64,000 nt of DNA, from the NCBI GenBank assembly GCA_900466605.1, contig UBMU01000013.1, positions 62,001-126,000 of the forward strand. The letters are read 5' to 3'. The notes beneath the pieces were generated by a model. The model ran no database searches and was not told the origin of the DNA. It saw nothing but the letters and a program-made list of their open reading frames with translations. The position numbers and the translations under genes are program-made. Source of the stretch: Hyphomicrobiales bacterium (GTDB taxonomy: Bacteria; Pseudomonadota; Alphaproteobacteria; Rhizobiales; Rhizobiaceae). The number at the start of each line of letters is the position of its first letter. The first letter of the stretch is position 1. Positions 36,340 through 45,383 of this stretch are shown one piece after another.

Positions 36340-37887
36340 ATGGCCACTGCCAATGCCGCATCAAAGACAACGATGCAGAGGTTCCTCGACGGCGTCGAGA
36401 AAGTGGGAAACATGGTTCCCCACCCTGTAATCATCTTTCTGATCCTGATTGGCATCGTTATCGTCTTGTCAGCTGTGCTCGGCGCGTTCGGAGCGGCCGT
36501 GAATTACGAGCGCATCAACCCCGATACGCACGAAATTGAACAGGCGACGACATCAATTCGAAGCCTCCTCAATATAGAGGGCATTCGCTTTTTATACTCG
36601 TCCCTTATCCCCAATTTTATGAGCTTTACCGCCGTCGGGCTGATGATCGCTGCCATGATCGGAGCGGGCGTTGCCGAAGAATCCGGTCTCGTCACTGCGC
36701 TGATCCGCAAGCTCGTCATCGTCTCGCCGAGCTGGGCGCTGACCTATATTCTTTCTTTTGTCGGCATCCTCGCAAGTATCGCCGCAGATGCCGGCTATCT
36801 TGTGCTGATACCGCTTGCAGGCGTTGCCTACCTGGCAGTCGGCAGGCACCCGTTGGCAGGTCTGGCGCTCGGCTTCGCTGCTGTTGCCGGTGCATTCACG
36901 GTCAACATGCTGATAAAGCCGCTCGACGCAGTGCTCGTCGAATTCACCAATGATGCAGCGCATCTTGTCGATCCGGGGCGCTCAATCGGTCTTGCGTCCA
37001 ATGTCTGGTTTTCCATTGCATCGGTGCTGTTTCTAACTGTGGTGATTGCGCTCATAACCGACCGCATGATTGCGCCCCGGCTTGGCCAGTACGATCCCTC
37101 AACTGCCGAGGGCGGCGTACAGGCTCAAGGGGCAACCCTTTCTGAGCAGGAATCGCGCGGTTTGCGGTTTGCGCTTTACGGTCTGATCGGCCTCCTTATT
37201 GTCTTCCTGCTTTTGACCATCCCCAGCGGTGCGCCCTTGCGCAATCCCGACACCGGAGAGCTCATCGGCAACTCACCCTTTATGAATGGCCTGATTGCTC
37301 TCATCATGCTGATTTTTCTGGTAACCGGGTGGACCTACGGTATTGGCGCCGGAACCTTGAAGACGCTTGCCGAGGTCATCGCCGCGATCGAGAAATCGAT
37401 CAAGAACATGGGTGGGACAATCTTCCTGTTCTTCGTCCTCAGCCAGTTTGTCGCTTATTTCACCTATACGAATATCGGAACCGTGATGGCGCTCAGCCTT
37501 TCGGGTGTGCTGCAGGCCGCCAACATTGGAGCACTGCCGCTGCTTATCGGCTTTATCGTCGTTGTCGCGATCATCGATTTGCTGCTGACGGGGGCAATTG
37601 CGAAATGGGCTATCTTTGCTCCGGTCTTTGTTCCGCTTCTGATGAAGCTCGGCGTGGAGCCGGAAGCCGTCCTTGCTGCTTACCGCGTCGGTGATTCTCC
37701 AATGAATGCGATCACCCCACTCAATGCCTACTTCGCACTCGTCGTCGGATTTGCCCAGAAATACGACAGGTCCGCTGGCGTCGGCACGATCGTGTCCCTG
37801 ATGCTTCCTTACGTCGTGCTGATATTCGTGCTGTGGACCGGCCTCTTTGCGGTCTGGAAAGCCCTCGGACTGCCGTGGGGTCTCTAA
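36340..37887 (+). CDS. AbgT family transporter
   Basis: 515 residues, an inner-membrane protein with about 11-13 hydrophobic segments. AbgT landmarks: the N-terminal HPVIIFLILIGIVIVLSAVL, SLIPNFMSFTAVGLMIAAMI, ADAGYLVLIPLAG, TVNMLIKPLDAVL, and the C-terminal GDSPMNAITPLNAYFALVVG. Known members take up p-aminobenzoyl-glutamate or export sulfonamides using the proton gradient. An M20 peptidase follows 53 bp downstream, so uptake of an amide-linked amino acid or dipeptide followed by cytoplasmic hydrolysis is likely. Start supported by GGAGGC. Confidence 0.93.
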   Translation: MATANAASKTTMQRFLDGVEKVGNMVPHPVIIFLILIGIVIVLSAVLGAFGAAVNYERINPDTHEIEQATTSIRSLLNIEGIRFLYSSLIPNFMSFTAVGLMIAAMIGAGVAEESGLVTALIRKLVIVSPSWALTYILSFVGILASIAADAGYLVLIPLAGVAYLAVGRHPLAGLALGFAAVAGAFTVNMLIKPLDAVLVEFTNDAAHLVDPGRSIGLASNVWFSIASVLFLTVVIALITDRMIAPRLGQYDPSTAEGGVQAQGATLSEQESRGLRFALYGLIGLLIVFLLLTIPSGAPLRNPDTGELIGNSPFMNGLIALIMLIFLVTGWTYGIGAGTLKTLAEVIAAIEKSIKNMGGTIFLFFVLSQFVAYFTYTNIGTVMALSLSGVLQAANIGALPLLIGFIVVVAIIDLLLTGAIAKWAIFAPVFVPLLMKLGVEPEAVLAAYRVGDSPMNAITPLNAYFALVVGFAQKYDRSAGVGTIVSLMLPYVVLIFVLWTGLFAVWKALGLPWGL

Positions 37888-37940
37888 CGCCGATGCGGTG
37901 ACCTCGAACGAATAAACACTCGAATGAACGGATGGAAGTC

Positions 37941-39143
37941 ATGAGCAACACCTCTATTCCTCTCGACGTCGCCGCAGCTGAAGAACATCTGATGCGCTTT
38001 CTTTCTGTGGAGGGTGTCACCGGACACGAAAAGAACATTGGCCTTGCCGTGTGCGACGCCCTGAAAAAAATCGGCGTCCCGGAAAGTGCTATTCGGTTCG
38101 ACGATGCCAACAAACGCATTCCGCTGCCGACCGAAACAGGCAATCTGATCGTCGATATTCCGGGAACGCGGCCTGGCCCACGGCTTCTCTTTTCCACGCA
38201 CCTTGACACCGTGCCGCTTTGCGCGGGCGCCAAACCAAAGCGCGACGGCGATCGCATCGTGTCTGACGGTACCACGGCACTTGGCGGCGACGCGCGAACA
38301 GGGGTAGCGCTCCTTGTCGTGGTTGCGGAAACGCTCTTGAAACACAAACTGCCGCACCCACCGATTACGCTGCTCTTCACGGTGCGCGAAGAGAGTGGGC
38401 TGCATGGCGCACGTGAACTCAATCCTTCTGACCTCAACGGCGCGGAGATGTGCATCAATGTCGATGGCCAGATGGCCTCCGAGCTAATTGTCGGCGCCGT
38501 CGGGCAGGAAAACTGGGAAGTCGAAATTAAAGGCCGCGCTTCACATGCCGGCGTTGCGCCAGAAAAGGGCATTTCGGCAACACTCGTCGGCGCCATGGCA
38601 CTGGCCGAAGCACGACAAAGCGGGTGGTTTGGCAAGGTAGTCAAACCAGACGGTCGCGGCACCAGCAATGTCGGAATTTTCGGTGGCAAGGACAACAAAC
38701 CAGCCGGCGATGCGACCAATGTCGTGACCGACTACGCCTTTATCAAGGGTGAAGCTCGAAGCCCCGAAGCGGCCTTCGCCACGAAGATCGCAACCGGCTA
38801 CAAGGAAGCGTTTGCCAAAGCACAGAGCGAAGTAACCGACGATCAGGGCGACAAGGCTGAGGTGAAGTTCACCCACACGCCATCCTATCCACCATTTGAG
38901 CTCGGCAAGGACACGGCGATCGTGAAGCGCGCGACAAAAGCCTTGCAGATTCTCGACATCGAGCCGGTGTATGTCTTCTCGAACGGAGGACTGGACGCCA
39001 ACTGGCTCGACAAGCACGGCGTGCCGACGATCACCATCGGCGCCGGGCAAGCCGAAATCCATACCATCAAAGAATACGTGAACCTCAAGGAATACGAGAA
39101 GGGCTGCCGTCTGGGCATCCTCATGGCGACACTTGAGGATTGA
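37941..39143 (+). CDS. M20 family metallopeptidase (PepT/amidohydrolase-like)
   Basis: About 400 residues; ATG 37941 is preferred (GGAAG just upstream), with an alternative ATG at 37932. Zinc-site motifs are in order: STHLDTVP (His, and the Asp that positions it), LGGDARTG (bridging Asp), VREESGLHG (general-base Glu and ligand Glu), NVDGQ, and the late His in AEIHTIKEYV. The lid domain contains the substrate-binding GRASHAGVAPEKG. It most resembles PepT-like peptidases. Second gene of the AbgT operon; probably hydrolyses the imported conjugate in the cytoplasm. Confidence 0.93.
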   Translation: MSNTSIPLDVAAAEEHLMRFLSVEGVTGHEKNIGLAVCDALKKIGVPESAIRFDDANKRIPLPTETGNLIVDIPGTRPGPRLLFSTHLDTVPLCAGAKPKRDGDRIVSDGTTALGGDARTGVALLVVVAETLLKHKLPHPPITLLFTVREESGLHGARELNPSDLNGAEMCINVDGQMASELIVGAVGQENWEVEIKGRASHAGVAPEKGISATLVGAMALAEARQSGWFGKVVKPDGRGTSNVGIFGGKDNKPAGDATNVVTDYAFIKGEARSPEAAFATKIATGYKEAFAKAQSEVTDDQGDKAEVKFTHTPSYPPFELGKDTAIVKRATKALQILDIEPVYVFSNGGLDANWLDKHGVPTITIGAGQAEIHTIKEYVNLKEYEKGCRLGILMATLED

Positions 39144-39225
39144 CGTGTCTCAATAAAATTTTTGATCGATTGCCGCCAGAGTGTGGCGAGGGACTGTGCG
39201 CGGTTAGGCATAGGGAGCAGAGCGA

Positions 39226-41061
39226 TTGAGTCCAATAGCATACACTGCAACTATCATCGCCGTTGCCGTCGTACTGTTCGTCTGGAACAAGCTACCGGTC
39301 GTCTTTGTGGCCATGCTGACCGCGCTTGCGTTATGGGCGAGCGGTGTTCTGACGCTCGGACAGGCCCTTGGCGGCTTTGGTGACCCGGCCGTCATCTTCA
39401 TCGCATCTCTTTTCGTCGTCAGTTCCGGCCTCGAGGTAACGGGGGTCACTGCATGGGCTGGACAGCTGCTCATCCGCGGTGCCGGTGAAGAAAGCCGCAC
39501 GCGGCTCCTCCTCCTGACAATGGGGCTTGTGTCAATCCTGACCGCGTTGATCAGTGTCAATGGCGCTGTCGCGGCCCTCCTGCCCGTCGTCGTCGTTATC
39601 GCGGTGCGCCTCCGACGCAGTTCGTCGCAGTTGCTCATGCCGCTGGTCTTTTCCGCGCATGCGGGTTCGATGCTTGCCTTGACGGGGACACCTGTCAACG
39701 TGCTGGTTTCAGAAGCAGGCCTCGACGCGGGCGTCGGAGGGTTTGGCTTCTTCGAGTTTGCGCTCGCGGGTATTCCGCTTCTTGTAGGCACGATGGCCAT
39801 CATCATTTTGTTCGGAAAGCAGCTGCTTCCCGAACGCAACGGCGCAACAATGCCAGCCGACTTCAGCCACCACGCAAAGACACTTGTGGAGCAGTACGGC
39901 CTTGCAAGCGGCATCTACCAGATGAGAGTGCGCGAAAGCTCACCCTACCTCGGCAAGGCGGCCGGCGAGCTTGACCTCTCGGCGCACCCGGGGCTGCAAC
40001 TCGTGGCCATACAGGAGGGCGCTACCGCCGGTCCGTTGCGCAGGCCCGTTATTGCCGAGGGCGATCATCTTCTGATCCGAGGCGAGCCTGAGGTCGCAGC
40101 AGTGTTCGCTGCCGAAATGCACCTCGCCTTTCGCGACGACAAGGCGACTGGTCAAGGCGAGGAGACCTTGTTCAATCGCAGTTCGGGTCTTGCGGAAGTC
40201 GTTATCCCACCGCGCTCCGGCCTCATCGGCGAAACGGTCTTTCCTGGCATGGTAACCGAAAGCGGCGACCTGATTATTCTCGCAGCCCAGCGCGCCGGCG
40301 CCGGCATATCGCCTGGCAGTGCAACGAAGGAAGCAGGCGGCATCGTCCTGCAGGCCGGTGATACAATGCTGTTGCAGGGAACTTGGAAGGCTCTCGATGT
40401 TCGCTTGGACGACCCAGATGTGCTGGTTGTCAATTCGCCCGAGCTCGTCCGACGCCAGGCAGTTCCGATGGGTCCAGGGGCACGCCAGGCAGTTGTGATC
40501 CTGATAGCGATGGTCTTGCTGCTTGCCACCGGCATAGTTCCGCCCGCGGTTGCAGGTTTGCTCGCCGCAGGTGCAATCATCTTGTCGGGGATCATGAGTG
40601 TCGAGCAAGCCTACAGAGCCGTGGGCTGGACGACCGTCATCCTTGTTGGCGCGATGATGCCTCTTTCGACTGCAATGGTCCAAACAGGTGCTGCGAAGCT
40701 GATGGCGGAGCATCTCGTGAACTTCGTCGGCGACGCCGGCCCGGTTGCGTTGCTTGCTGGGTTGTTCGTCCTGACGGCAATCATGGGGCAACTCATATCC
40801 AACACGGCAACCGCACTGATCGTCATCCCGATCGGAGTCGCTGCGGCCTCCGCCATGGGAATTTCGCCGCGCCCGGTGCTTATGAGCACGGCTGTTGCAG
40901 CAGCTGGCGCCTTCCTGACGCCGATCGCCACACCGACAAACCTGATGGTGATGGGCCCCGGAGGCTACGCTTTCACCGACTACTGGAAACTCGGGTTGCC
41001 CTTGCTGATCTGGTTCTTTGTAGTCTCGGTATTCATCGTACCTCTGATCTGGCGTTTCTGA
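39226..41061 (+). CDS. SLC13/DASS-type permease with two RCK_C (TrkA-C) domains
   Basis: 611 residues from TTG 39226. Membrane half one (about 1-205) has the DASS hairpin region LALTGTPVNVLVSEAG. The central soluble part (about 220-410) holds two RCK_C domains (VRESSPYLGKAAGELDLSAH, VIPPRSGLIGETVFPGMVTE) that probably bind a small ligand and gate transport. Membrane half two (about 425-611) has the matching FLTPIATPTNLMVMGPGGYA. Such SLC13-like proteins move sulfate, dicarboxylates or similar anions. It follows the M20 peptidase by 82 bp on the same strand and may export or import a product of that pathway (inference). Confidence 0.9.
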   Translation: MSPIAYTATIIAVAVVLFVWNKLPVVFVAMLTALALWASGVLTLGQALGGFGDPAVIFIASLFVVSSGLEVTGVTAWAGQLLIRGAGEESRTRLLLLTMGLVSILTALISVNGAVAALLPVVVVIAVRLRRSSSQLLMPLVFSAHAGSMLALTGTPVNVLVSEAGLDAGVGGFGFFEFALAGIPLLVGTMAIIILFGKQLLPERNGATMPADFSHHAKTLVEQYGLASGIYQMRVRESSPYLGKAAGELDLSAHPGLQLVAIQEGATAGPLRRPVIAEGDHLLIRGEPEVAAVFAAEMHLAFRDDKATGQGEETLFNRSSGLAEVVIPPRSGLIGETVFPGMVTESGDLIILAAQRAGAGISPGSATKEAGGIVLQAGDTMLLQGTWKALDVRLDDPDVLVVNSPELVRRQAVPMGPGARQAVVILIAMVLLLATGIVPPAVAGLLAAGAIILSGIMSVEQAYRAVGWTTVILVGAMMPLSTAMVQTGAAKLMAEHLVNFVGDAGPVALLAGLFVLTAIMGQLISNTATALIVIPIGVAAASAMGISPRPVLMSTAVAAAGAFLTPIATPTNLMVMGPGGYAFTDYWKLGLPLLIWFFVVSVFIVPLIWRF

Positions 41062-41294
41062 ATTCCCCCTCCTCCAATGGTGTGGCGAGGTCCCTCCTCG
41101 GCAGCATGAAATCGCGGAATAGGCGATCCGTCGCCAAGACCAACGTATGGTCCGCGGCACCACGGGTATAGTTCCAGCCAGATGGCCAGACGGCTAATAT
41201 CGCTGGGTAGCATCCGAAAGGAAATCGTACGAGCCACCTGTCGTCTCTGCCATTTTCTTGAAAATCGGCCGACAGGCCAACCGAGGAAGCTAAA

Positions 41295-41654
41295 ATGAAC
41301 ACCGCAGCCAAAATCGCTCTCATAGCAATTCTGTCATCGATCGCATTTGCAGCAGACAGTCGCGCGGATAGCTGGGGGTCGAATGCAGGTTCGGCGATCG
41401 AACGCACGATCCGCTCCTTCAACGGAAACGACTTTGCAGTCCAGTATGTCTACGATTGGCATCACCTAGCCGACCGTGCGACCGGCCCGTGGTCGGTGCC
41501 GGAGCGCTCATCGACTGCCATTGAACATATTCAGGCCTCGATCAGTTTGAACAAACCTCTCGTTGAGATCCTGGCGCGCAGGGGAGTTGATGTGCGCGAT
41601 ATTGTCAACGCCGACCAGGCGCTAGACGGGAGTTTGACCTTCTATGTGCGATGA
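41295..41654 (+). CDS. Small secreted protein of unknown function
   Basis: 119 residues. A clear signal peptide (MNTAAKIALIAILSSIAFAA, cleavage near ADS) then a soluble domain of about 95 residues with NDFAVQYVYDWHHLADRATG and a C-terminal helix pair. No family recognised. A GAGGAAG site precedes the ATG. It probably acts in the periplasm. Monocistronic, with the preceding permease ending 230 bp upstream. Confidence 0.7.
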   Translation: MNTAAKIALIAILSSIAFAADSRADSWGSNAGSAIERTIRSFNGNDFAVQYVYDWHHLADRATGPWSVPERSSTAIEHIQASISLNKPLVEILARRGVDVRDIVNADQALDGSLTFYVR

Positions 41655-41754
41655 GAACGTAGGGCTGACAGGAGCAGCACGAATGTCGCCCCGTCTCAAA
41701 GTTCGTCGATGACGATCCTCAACAAGTTAGATTGGACAACTATGCTTCAGGCTT

Positions 41755-43479
41755 CTACTGCGACTTCACCAATCCCGAAAAACCTGCGACGGCCAAGAGG
41801 CTAAGCGCCCAGCCAATCACCGATTGAAAGAAATAGTACTTCAAAGTGAAGGTTCCGTTTGGCTTCAGGGAGTCCGGTCGCCAGTATTCCTTTTGTCCGA
41901 TTGATGCCACTGGCAAGAGAACGTCCAAGGAGTACATCAGTGCATTGAACTCCGGGTAGCTGGCTGCCTCAGGCTGATTGCGGAAGCAGGTGAGCTGATC
42001 CTGACCAGAATCCGCGCGTCCGGCCAGATCCTGTCCTACCGATGGCATAAACCGGGTTTCGGTTCTTTGCAAATCGCACATTGTCCATTCCGGGGAGCGC
42101 AACACGACCGGGCTGTTTGGTTTCATTGCTCCGCTCTTGTAGGCAATCGCAAAGACCCCGGTACCGATCGCCCAGAAAAGCATGAGCCATACGAGTGCCA
42201 GGAGAGGCTGGCGCCCGTAGCGAAGCGTCACCGCAAGAATGGCGTCCATTGCCGCCAGGGCGATCCTTAGAGCCGGATTCTTCGCACGCGCACGACGAGC
42301 CTTTCGCTGCAGCCTTTCCTTGGTGATGAGGACAGCCCGGGCTTCTTCGTCATGCCCCATTTCCCTTAAGACCTTTGACAACTGTTCATAAGGTTGGGGC
42401 CAGAAGTCCGCGCGCCATCGCTCAGGTGTTTGGCGGGCCAGCCAATCCAGACGGCTTTCCGCGTCCGCAGGACCACCGATGAAAGCACCATACTGACAGC
42501 GGTTCAGAAGCAGGTCACCAGTCTTAGGCCAGCTCGCCTGGTCGTCATCAATCGCACCAATCGTGGTCGCCGTCAGGTCGAGCGTGCCTTCGACTGACGC
42601 ATTCTGTCGTAAGAAAAATGCCCCTTCGATCGTCGTTCGATTGAGCCGCAGTGCGTAACCTCCAGGCTGCGAAAGCGATGCCGAGGTACAGTCAACATCG
42701 CCACCAAAGCGGGCGCCGAACAGCCGCGTCTCGCCTACGATCGTCGCCCCCCTGAGTGCAAAGTCACCTGCTGCGACAATCCCGTCGCCGTTGAGGACAA
42801 CTTCCCCTGGTCGCTCCAACTGAGCACCCACAGCGTTGACATCGCCGCCAAGGCGCACGGCCGAGAGATTGATCCCACCCCGCACATTCGCGCCACGCAA
42901 CAGAATGCCGCCACGGGTTTCGGATCCGTCGGCGTCGAGTGCGATCCCTTCAGGCGAGGAAATCCGAACGCCATCCGCTTCAATACTTCCGCCGATCCGT
43001 GCGCCTGGCAGCCGGATCTCGCCCATTACGATCGCGGCTCGAAGCGAGATGCAGCCACGTGCTTCAAGCCTGTCGGCCTGCAGGCCCGGCAAAGCAGATC
43101 CGTCCAGAAACAGATTGTCGATAATGGCGGAGCGTAGTACTGGCGACGCTTCGAAATGGCAGTCCTTGAGACCAAGGTCGCGGGGAATTCGACATCCCTC
43201 AAGGTCGAGAATGCCGGTTATCCAGGCGCCACTTAGCCTCAGCCCTTTCTCATGAAGACGATACTCATCGCTGGCGAGGATCAGATATCGCAGAAGATCG
43301 GCTCGCACCGTCCGCTCGGCATCTGCCTTTTCGGGGCGTAGCCCGTCGCCCAACCGGTCGAAGTCGCCGGTCTGCAGATGGGAAACCACCTTGCCCTCTG
43401 CCATGCTGAATGGCTGGAAGTCAGCGAGGGTCGGTGCGACGGGAACGGCCGATCCTGCCTGCGAGGCTTTCTCGTTCAT
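41755..43479 (-). CDS. Membrane-anchored beta-solenoid-like repeat protein, function unknown
   Basis: 574 residues. N-terminal ~50 residues polar; about 85-320 is a run of ~20-residue repeats resembling a right-handed beta helix or pentapeptide-like solenoid (LRGANVRGGINLSAVRLGGD, LRGATIVGETRLFGARFGGD); then a helical linker rich in Arg/Lys (about 365-400). The C-terminal membrane part has one hydrophobic span (LLALVWLMLFWAIGTGVFAI), an ~80-residue Cys-containing loop, the motif YSLDVLLPVASIGQKEYW, and a final span (IGWALSLLAVAGFSGLV). That motif resembles ion-channel-like C-terminal modules of some bacterial membrane proteins. No defined function; the repeats may bind a polymer or partner in the cytoplasm. 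Confidence 0.75.
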   Translation of the reverse strand: MNEKASQAGSAVPVAPTLADFQPFSMAEGKVVSHLQTGDFDRLGDGLRPEKADAERTVRADLLRYLILASDEYRLHEKGLRLSGAWITGILDLEGCRIPRDLGLKDCHFEASPVLRSAIIDNLFLDGSALPGLQADRLEARGCISLRAAIVMGEIRLPGARIGGSIEADGVRISSPEGIALDADGSETRGGILLRGANVRGGINLSAVRLGGDVNAVGAQLERPGEVVLNGDGIVAAGDFALRGATIVGETRLFGARFGGDVDCTSASLSQPGGYALRLNRTTIEGAFFLRQNASVEGTLDLTATTIGAIDDDQASWPKTGDLLLNRCQYGAFIGGPADAESRLDWLARQTPERWRADFWPQPYEQLSKVLREMGHDEEARAVLITKERLQRKARRARAKNPALRIALAAMDAILAVTLRYGRQPLLALVWLMLFWAIGTGVFAIAYKSGAMKPNSPVVLRSPEWTMCDLQRTETRFMPSVGQDLAGRADSGQDQLTCFRNQPEAASYPEFNALMYSLDVLLPVASIGQKEYWRPDSLKPNGTFTLKYYFFQSVIGWALSLLAVAGFSGLVKSQ

Positions 43480-44011
43480 CCCGGCATCCGTCTGAACCCG
43501 GCCGCAGGCACTGAAACAAGGTATTTCACGCCATCAAACATGCAAGCCCCGCATACCAGTTGATCACTCGAAGAGGCCTGGAAATTCATAAGGTCATTGC
43601 CCTTCACCACGACAACCTCGTCATATCACACCAGTTAGCGTGTCGCCTCCGATACCTTCAATCCGAAAAGCCTAAGCGCCATTGGCTTCGAGATGCCCTA
43701 ACGGTACGAACATTGCCTGCCGGAAGTGAGCCCGACCAGTAGTGTGATTGATTTCGCCCTTTTTCGTGCGGGTCAAGAGGTGGCGCAAAAATGCCCTCCA
43801 ATGCGACGGCATATCGGACAAGAAGCATAATTTCGGGATTCAATGCCGATCACAGCCCAATGCAGCCGATGCTAATGTGTCACCAAAACCTACCAAAACT
43901 CACTGCGACTGGCAAAACAACGGATCGAAATCGGCTCACTCCTTATGAACGAAAAACTTCCTTTCCGGACTAGCCGCCACCATCCCACCTGAACGGTCGA
44001 AAGCCTCCGCG
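43480..44011. other. Intergenic region upstream of the Mrp-like operon
   Basis: No gene supported. Contains repeat copy B (43831-43860). The right part should hold the promoter of the antiporter operon. Confidence 0.4.
43831..43860. repeat. Dispersed short repeat, copy B
   Basis: TTTCGGGATTCAATGCCGAT followed by CACAGCCCAA. Differs from copy A at one core position (T/A) and agrees with it further right (GATCACAG). Confidence 0.5.
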
Positions 44012-44536
44012 ATGTCAGAAAGCCCCGTAACACCACAGCCGCGCTCGTCGCCACAGGGCCTGATTTTTCTCTCAGCCTTCCTGTTTGTCGTTTGGCTGAT
44101 CGTCAATTCGTCCGTCGAGCCACCGATCGTGGCCGTCGGTGCGCTGGTCTCACTTGTCCTGGCATTTATCTTCATTCGCCGCGGCAATGTCTGGAAAATC
44201 ACCGCAACGCCCGCCAGGGCCCTGCATTTCATTGCCTACACCGGCGTCTTTCTGGCGGAGCTGATCAAGGCGAATGTCAACATGCTGCGTTACGTCTACG
44301 CACCGCGCATTGCTATTCGTCCGGGGATTGTAAAGGTCAGGATGCCGCTTCAGTCGGCGATCGGGCGGCTGGCACTTGCCAATTCAATCGCGCTGACGCC
44401 CGGCTCGCTGGTCATGGACCTTAAGGACGACCATCTCTTCATCCATTGGCTTGATGTCAAAACAACCGATCCGGAGGAGGCAACGCGCATTATCATCGGC
44501 CCTTTCGAGAAGCATCTGGGAGCGGTCTTTGGCTGA
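44012..44536 (+). CDS. Mrp/Pha-type antiporter subunit E
   Basis: 174 residues of the MnhE/MrpE family: hydrophobic N-terminal half (LIFLSAFLFVVWLIVNSSVE) and a conserved C-terminal part (LANSIALTPGSLVMDLKDDH, FIHWLDVKT). First gene of a seven-gene operon for a multisubunit cation/proton antiporter in the inner membrane. The stop overlaps the next start by 8 bp. Confidence 0.93.
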   Translation: MSESPVTPQPRSSPQGLIFLSAFLFVVWLIVNSSVEPPIVAVGALVSLVLAFIFIRRGNVWKITATPARALHFIAYTGVFLAELIKANVNMLRYVYAPRIAIRPGIVKVRMPLQSAIGRLALANSIALTPGSLVMDLKDDHLFIHWLDVKTTDPEEATRIIIGPFEKHLGAVFG

Positions 44537-44789
44537 AACCATCCTGCAGATTGCCGTCGTCCTTATCTTCTTCAGCATAGCCTTTGGCGTGCTGCGGCTG
44601 ATAATCGGCCCATCCGCAATCGATCGCGTGGTGGCAATTGACATGCTTACAGTTGTTACAATCTCTTTGATCGCACTTTACGCCCATATATCTGGGCGCT
44701 TTGTCTACATCGATGTTGCCCTTGTCTACGGACTTCTGAGCTTCCTCGCCGTTCTTGCCATTGCACGCTTCCTTGAAAGAGGGCGATAG
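44529..44789 (+). CDS. Mrp/Pha-type antiporter subunit F
   Basis: 86 residues from TTG 44529, within the end of subunit E; a GGGAG site precedes it. An ATG frame from 44451 would add 26 residues unlike the family. MnhF/MrpF: three hydrophobic helices with LRLIIGPSAIDRVVAIDMLT and YIDVALVYGLLSFLAVLAIA. Small structural membrane subunit of the antiporter. Confidence 0.92.
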   Translation: MAETILQIAVVLIFFSIAFGVLRLIIGPSAIDRVVAIDMLTVVTISLIALYAHISGRFVYIDVALVYGLLSFLAVLAIARFLERGR

Positions 44790-44794
44790 CGACC

Positions 44795-45046
44795 ATGCTG
44801 GAGATGCTCATCCTTTTGGTGTGTGGCAGCATTCTCGTGAGCGGTGTGCTGGCCGTTGTTCTAAGCAATCTCATGGCGGCAATGGTCAGCGCCGGTCTGG
44901 CGAGCCTTTTTGCAGCAGCATCCTATGTCCTCCTCGCCGCTCCTGACGTTGCAATGGCTGAGGCTGCGATCGGCTCGGGTCTCGCGACCTTGATTTTCCT
45001 TTACGCGATCCGAAAAACCAGGGGTGGAGGAGCTGCAGATGAGTGA
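44795..45046 (+). CDS. DUF4040 subunit of Mrp/MBH-type antiporter (separate MrpA module)
   Basis: 83 residues with three hydrophobic helices: VLSNLMAAMVSAGLASLFAA, SYVLLAAPDVAMAEAAIGSG, ATLIFLYAIRKT. This is the DUF4040 module that in ordinary Mrp systems forms part of the C-terminal region of MrpA; here it is a free-standing gene, as in membrane-bound hydrogenase (MbhD) clusters. It overlaps subunit G by 8 bp. Confidence 0.88.
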   Translation: MLEMLILLVCGSILVSGVLAVVLSNLMAAMVSAGLASLFAAASYVLLAAPDVAMAEAAIGSGLATLIFLYAIRKTRGGGAADE

Positions 45047-45383
45047 GGTTGTCGGCAGCTTGACGATCCTTGTTGGGGCGTTCTTTCTTTTCTCGGCTGG
45101 TATCGGCCTGCTTCGTATGCCCGATGTCTTCACCCGCATTCAAGCTGGAACCAAGGCTTCGACCCTGGGCAACATTCTGGTTCTTGCCGGGCTTGGAATC
45201 TATCATCCGGACTGGTCGCTGAAGCTTTTGATCATCGCCTATTTCGTGCTGATGACCAATCCGCTGTCGTCACATGCGCTGTCGCGGGCCGCGCACGCAA
45301 TCAGGACACCGATGGCGGCTGCGACAATCGTTGATGCCCTGCGCGACGAGAACGATGGCGTTGGCAAGGAGGGACCAGTATGA
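45039..45383 (+). CDS. Mrp/Pha-type antiporter subunit G
   Basis: About 114 residues from ATG 45039, with GGAGG upstream (45026-45030); an in-frame ATG at 45024 would cover that site. MnhG/MrpG family: SLTILVGAFFLFSAGIGLLR, MPDVFTRIQAGTKASTLG, LLIIAYFVLMTNPLSSHALS. Small membrane subunit. It overlaps the next gene by 4 bp. Confidence 0.93.
   Translation: MSEVVGSLTILVGAFFLFSAGIGLLRMPDVFTRIQAGTKASTLGNILVLAGLGIYHPDWSLKLLIIAYFVLMTNPLSSHALSRAAHAIRTPMAAATIVDALRDENDGVGKEGPV

Noticed and set aside
39940..41163. 407-codon minus-strand frame
   Set aside because: Antisense to the SLC13-type permease, with His/Arg-rich shadow composition.
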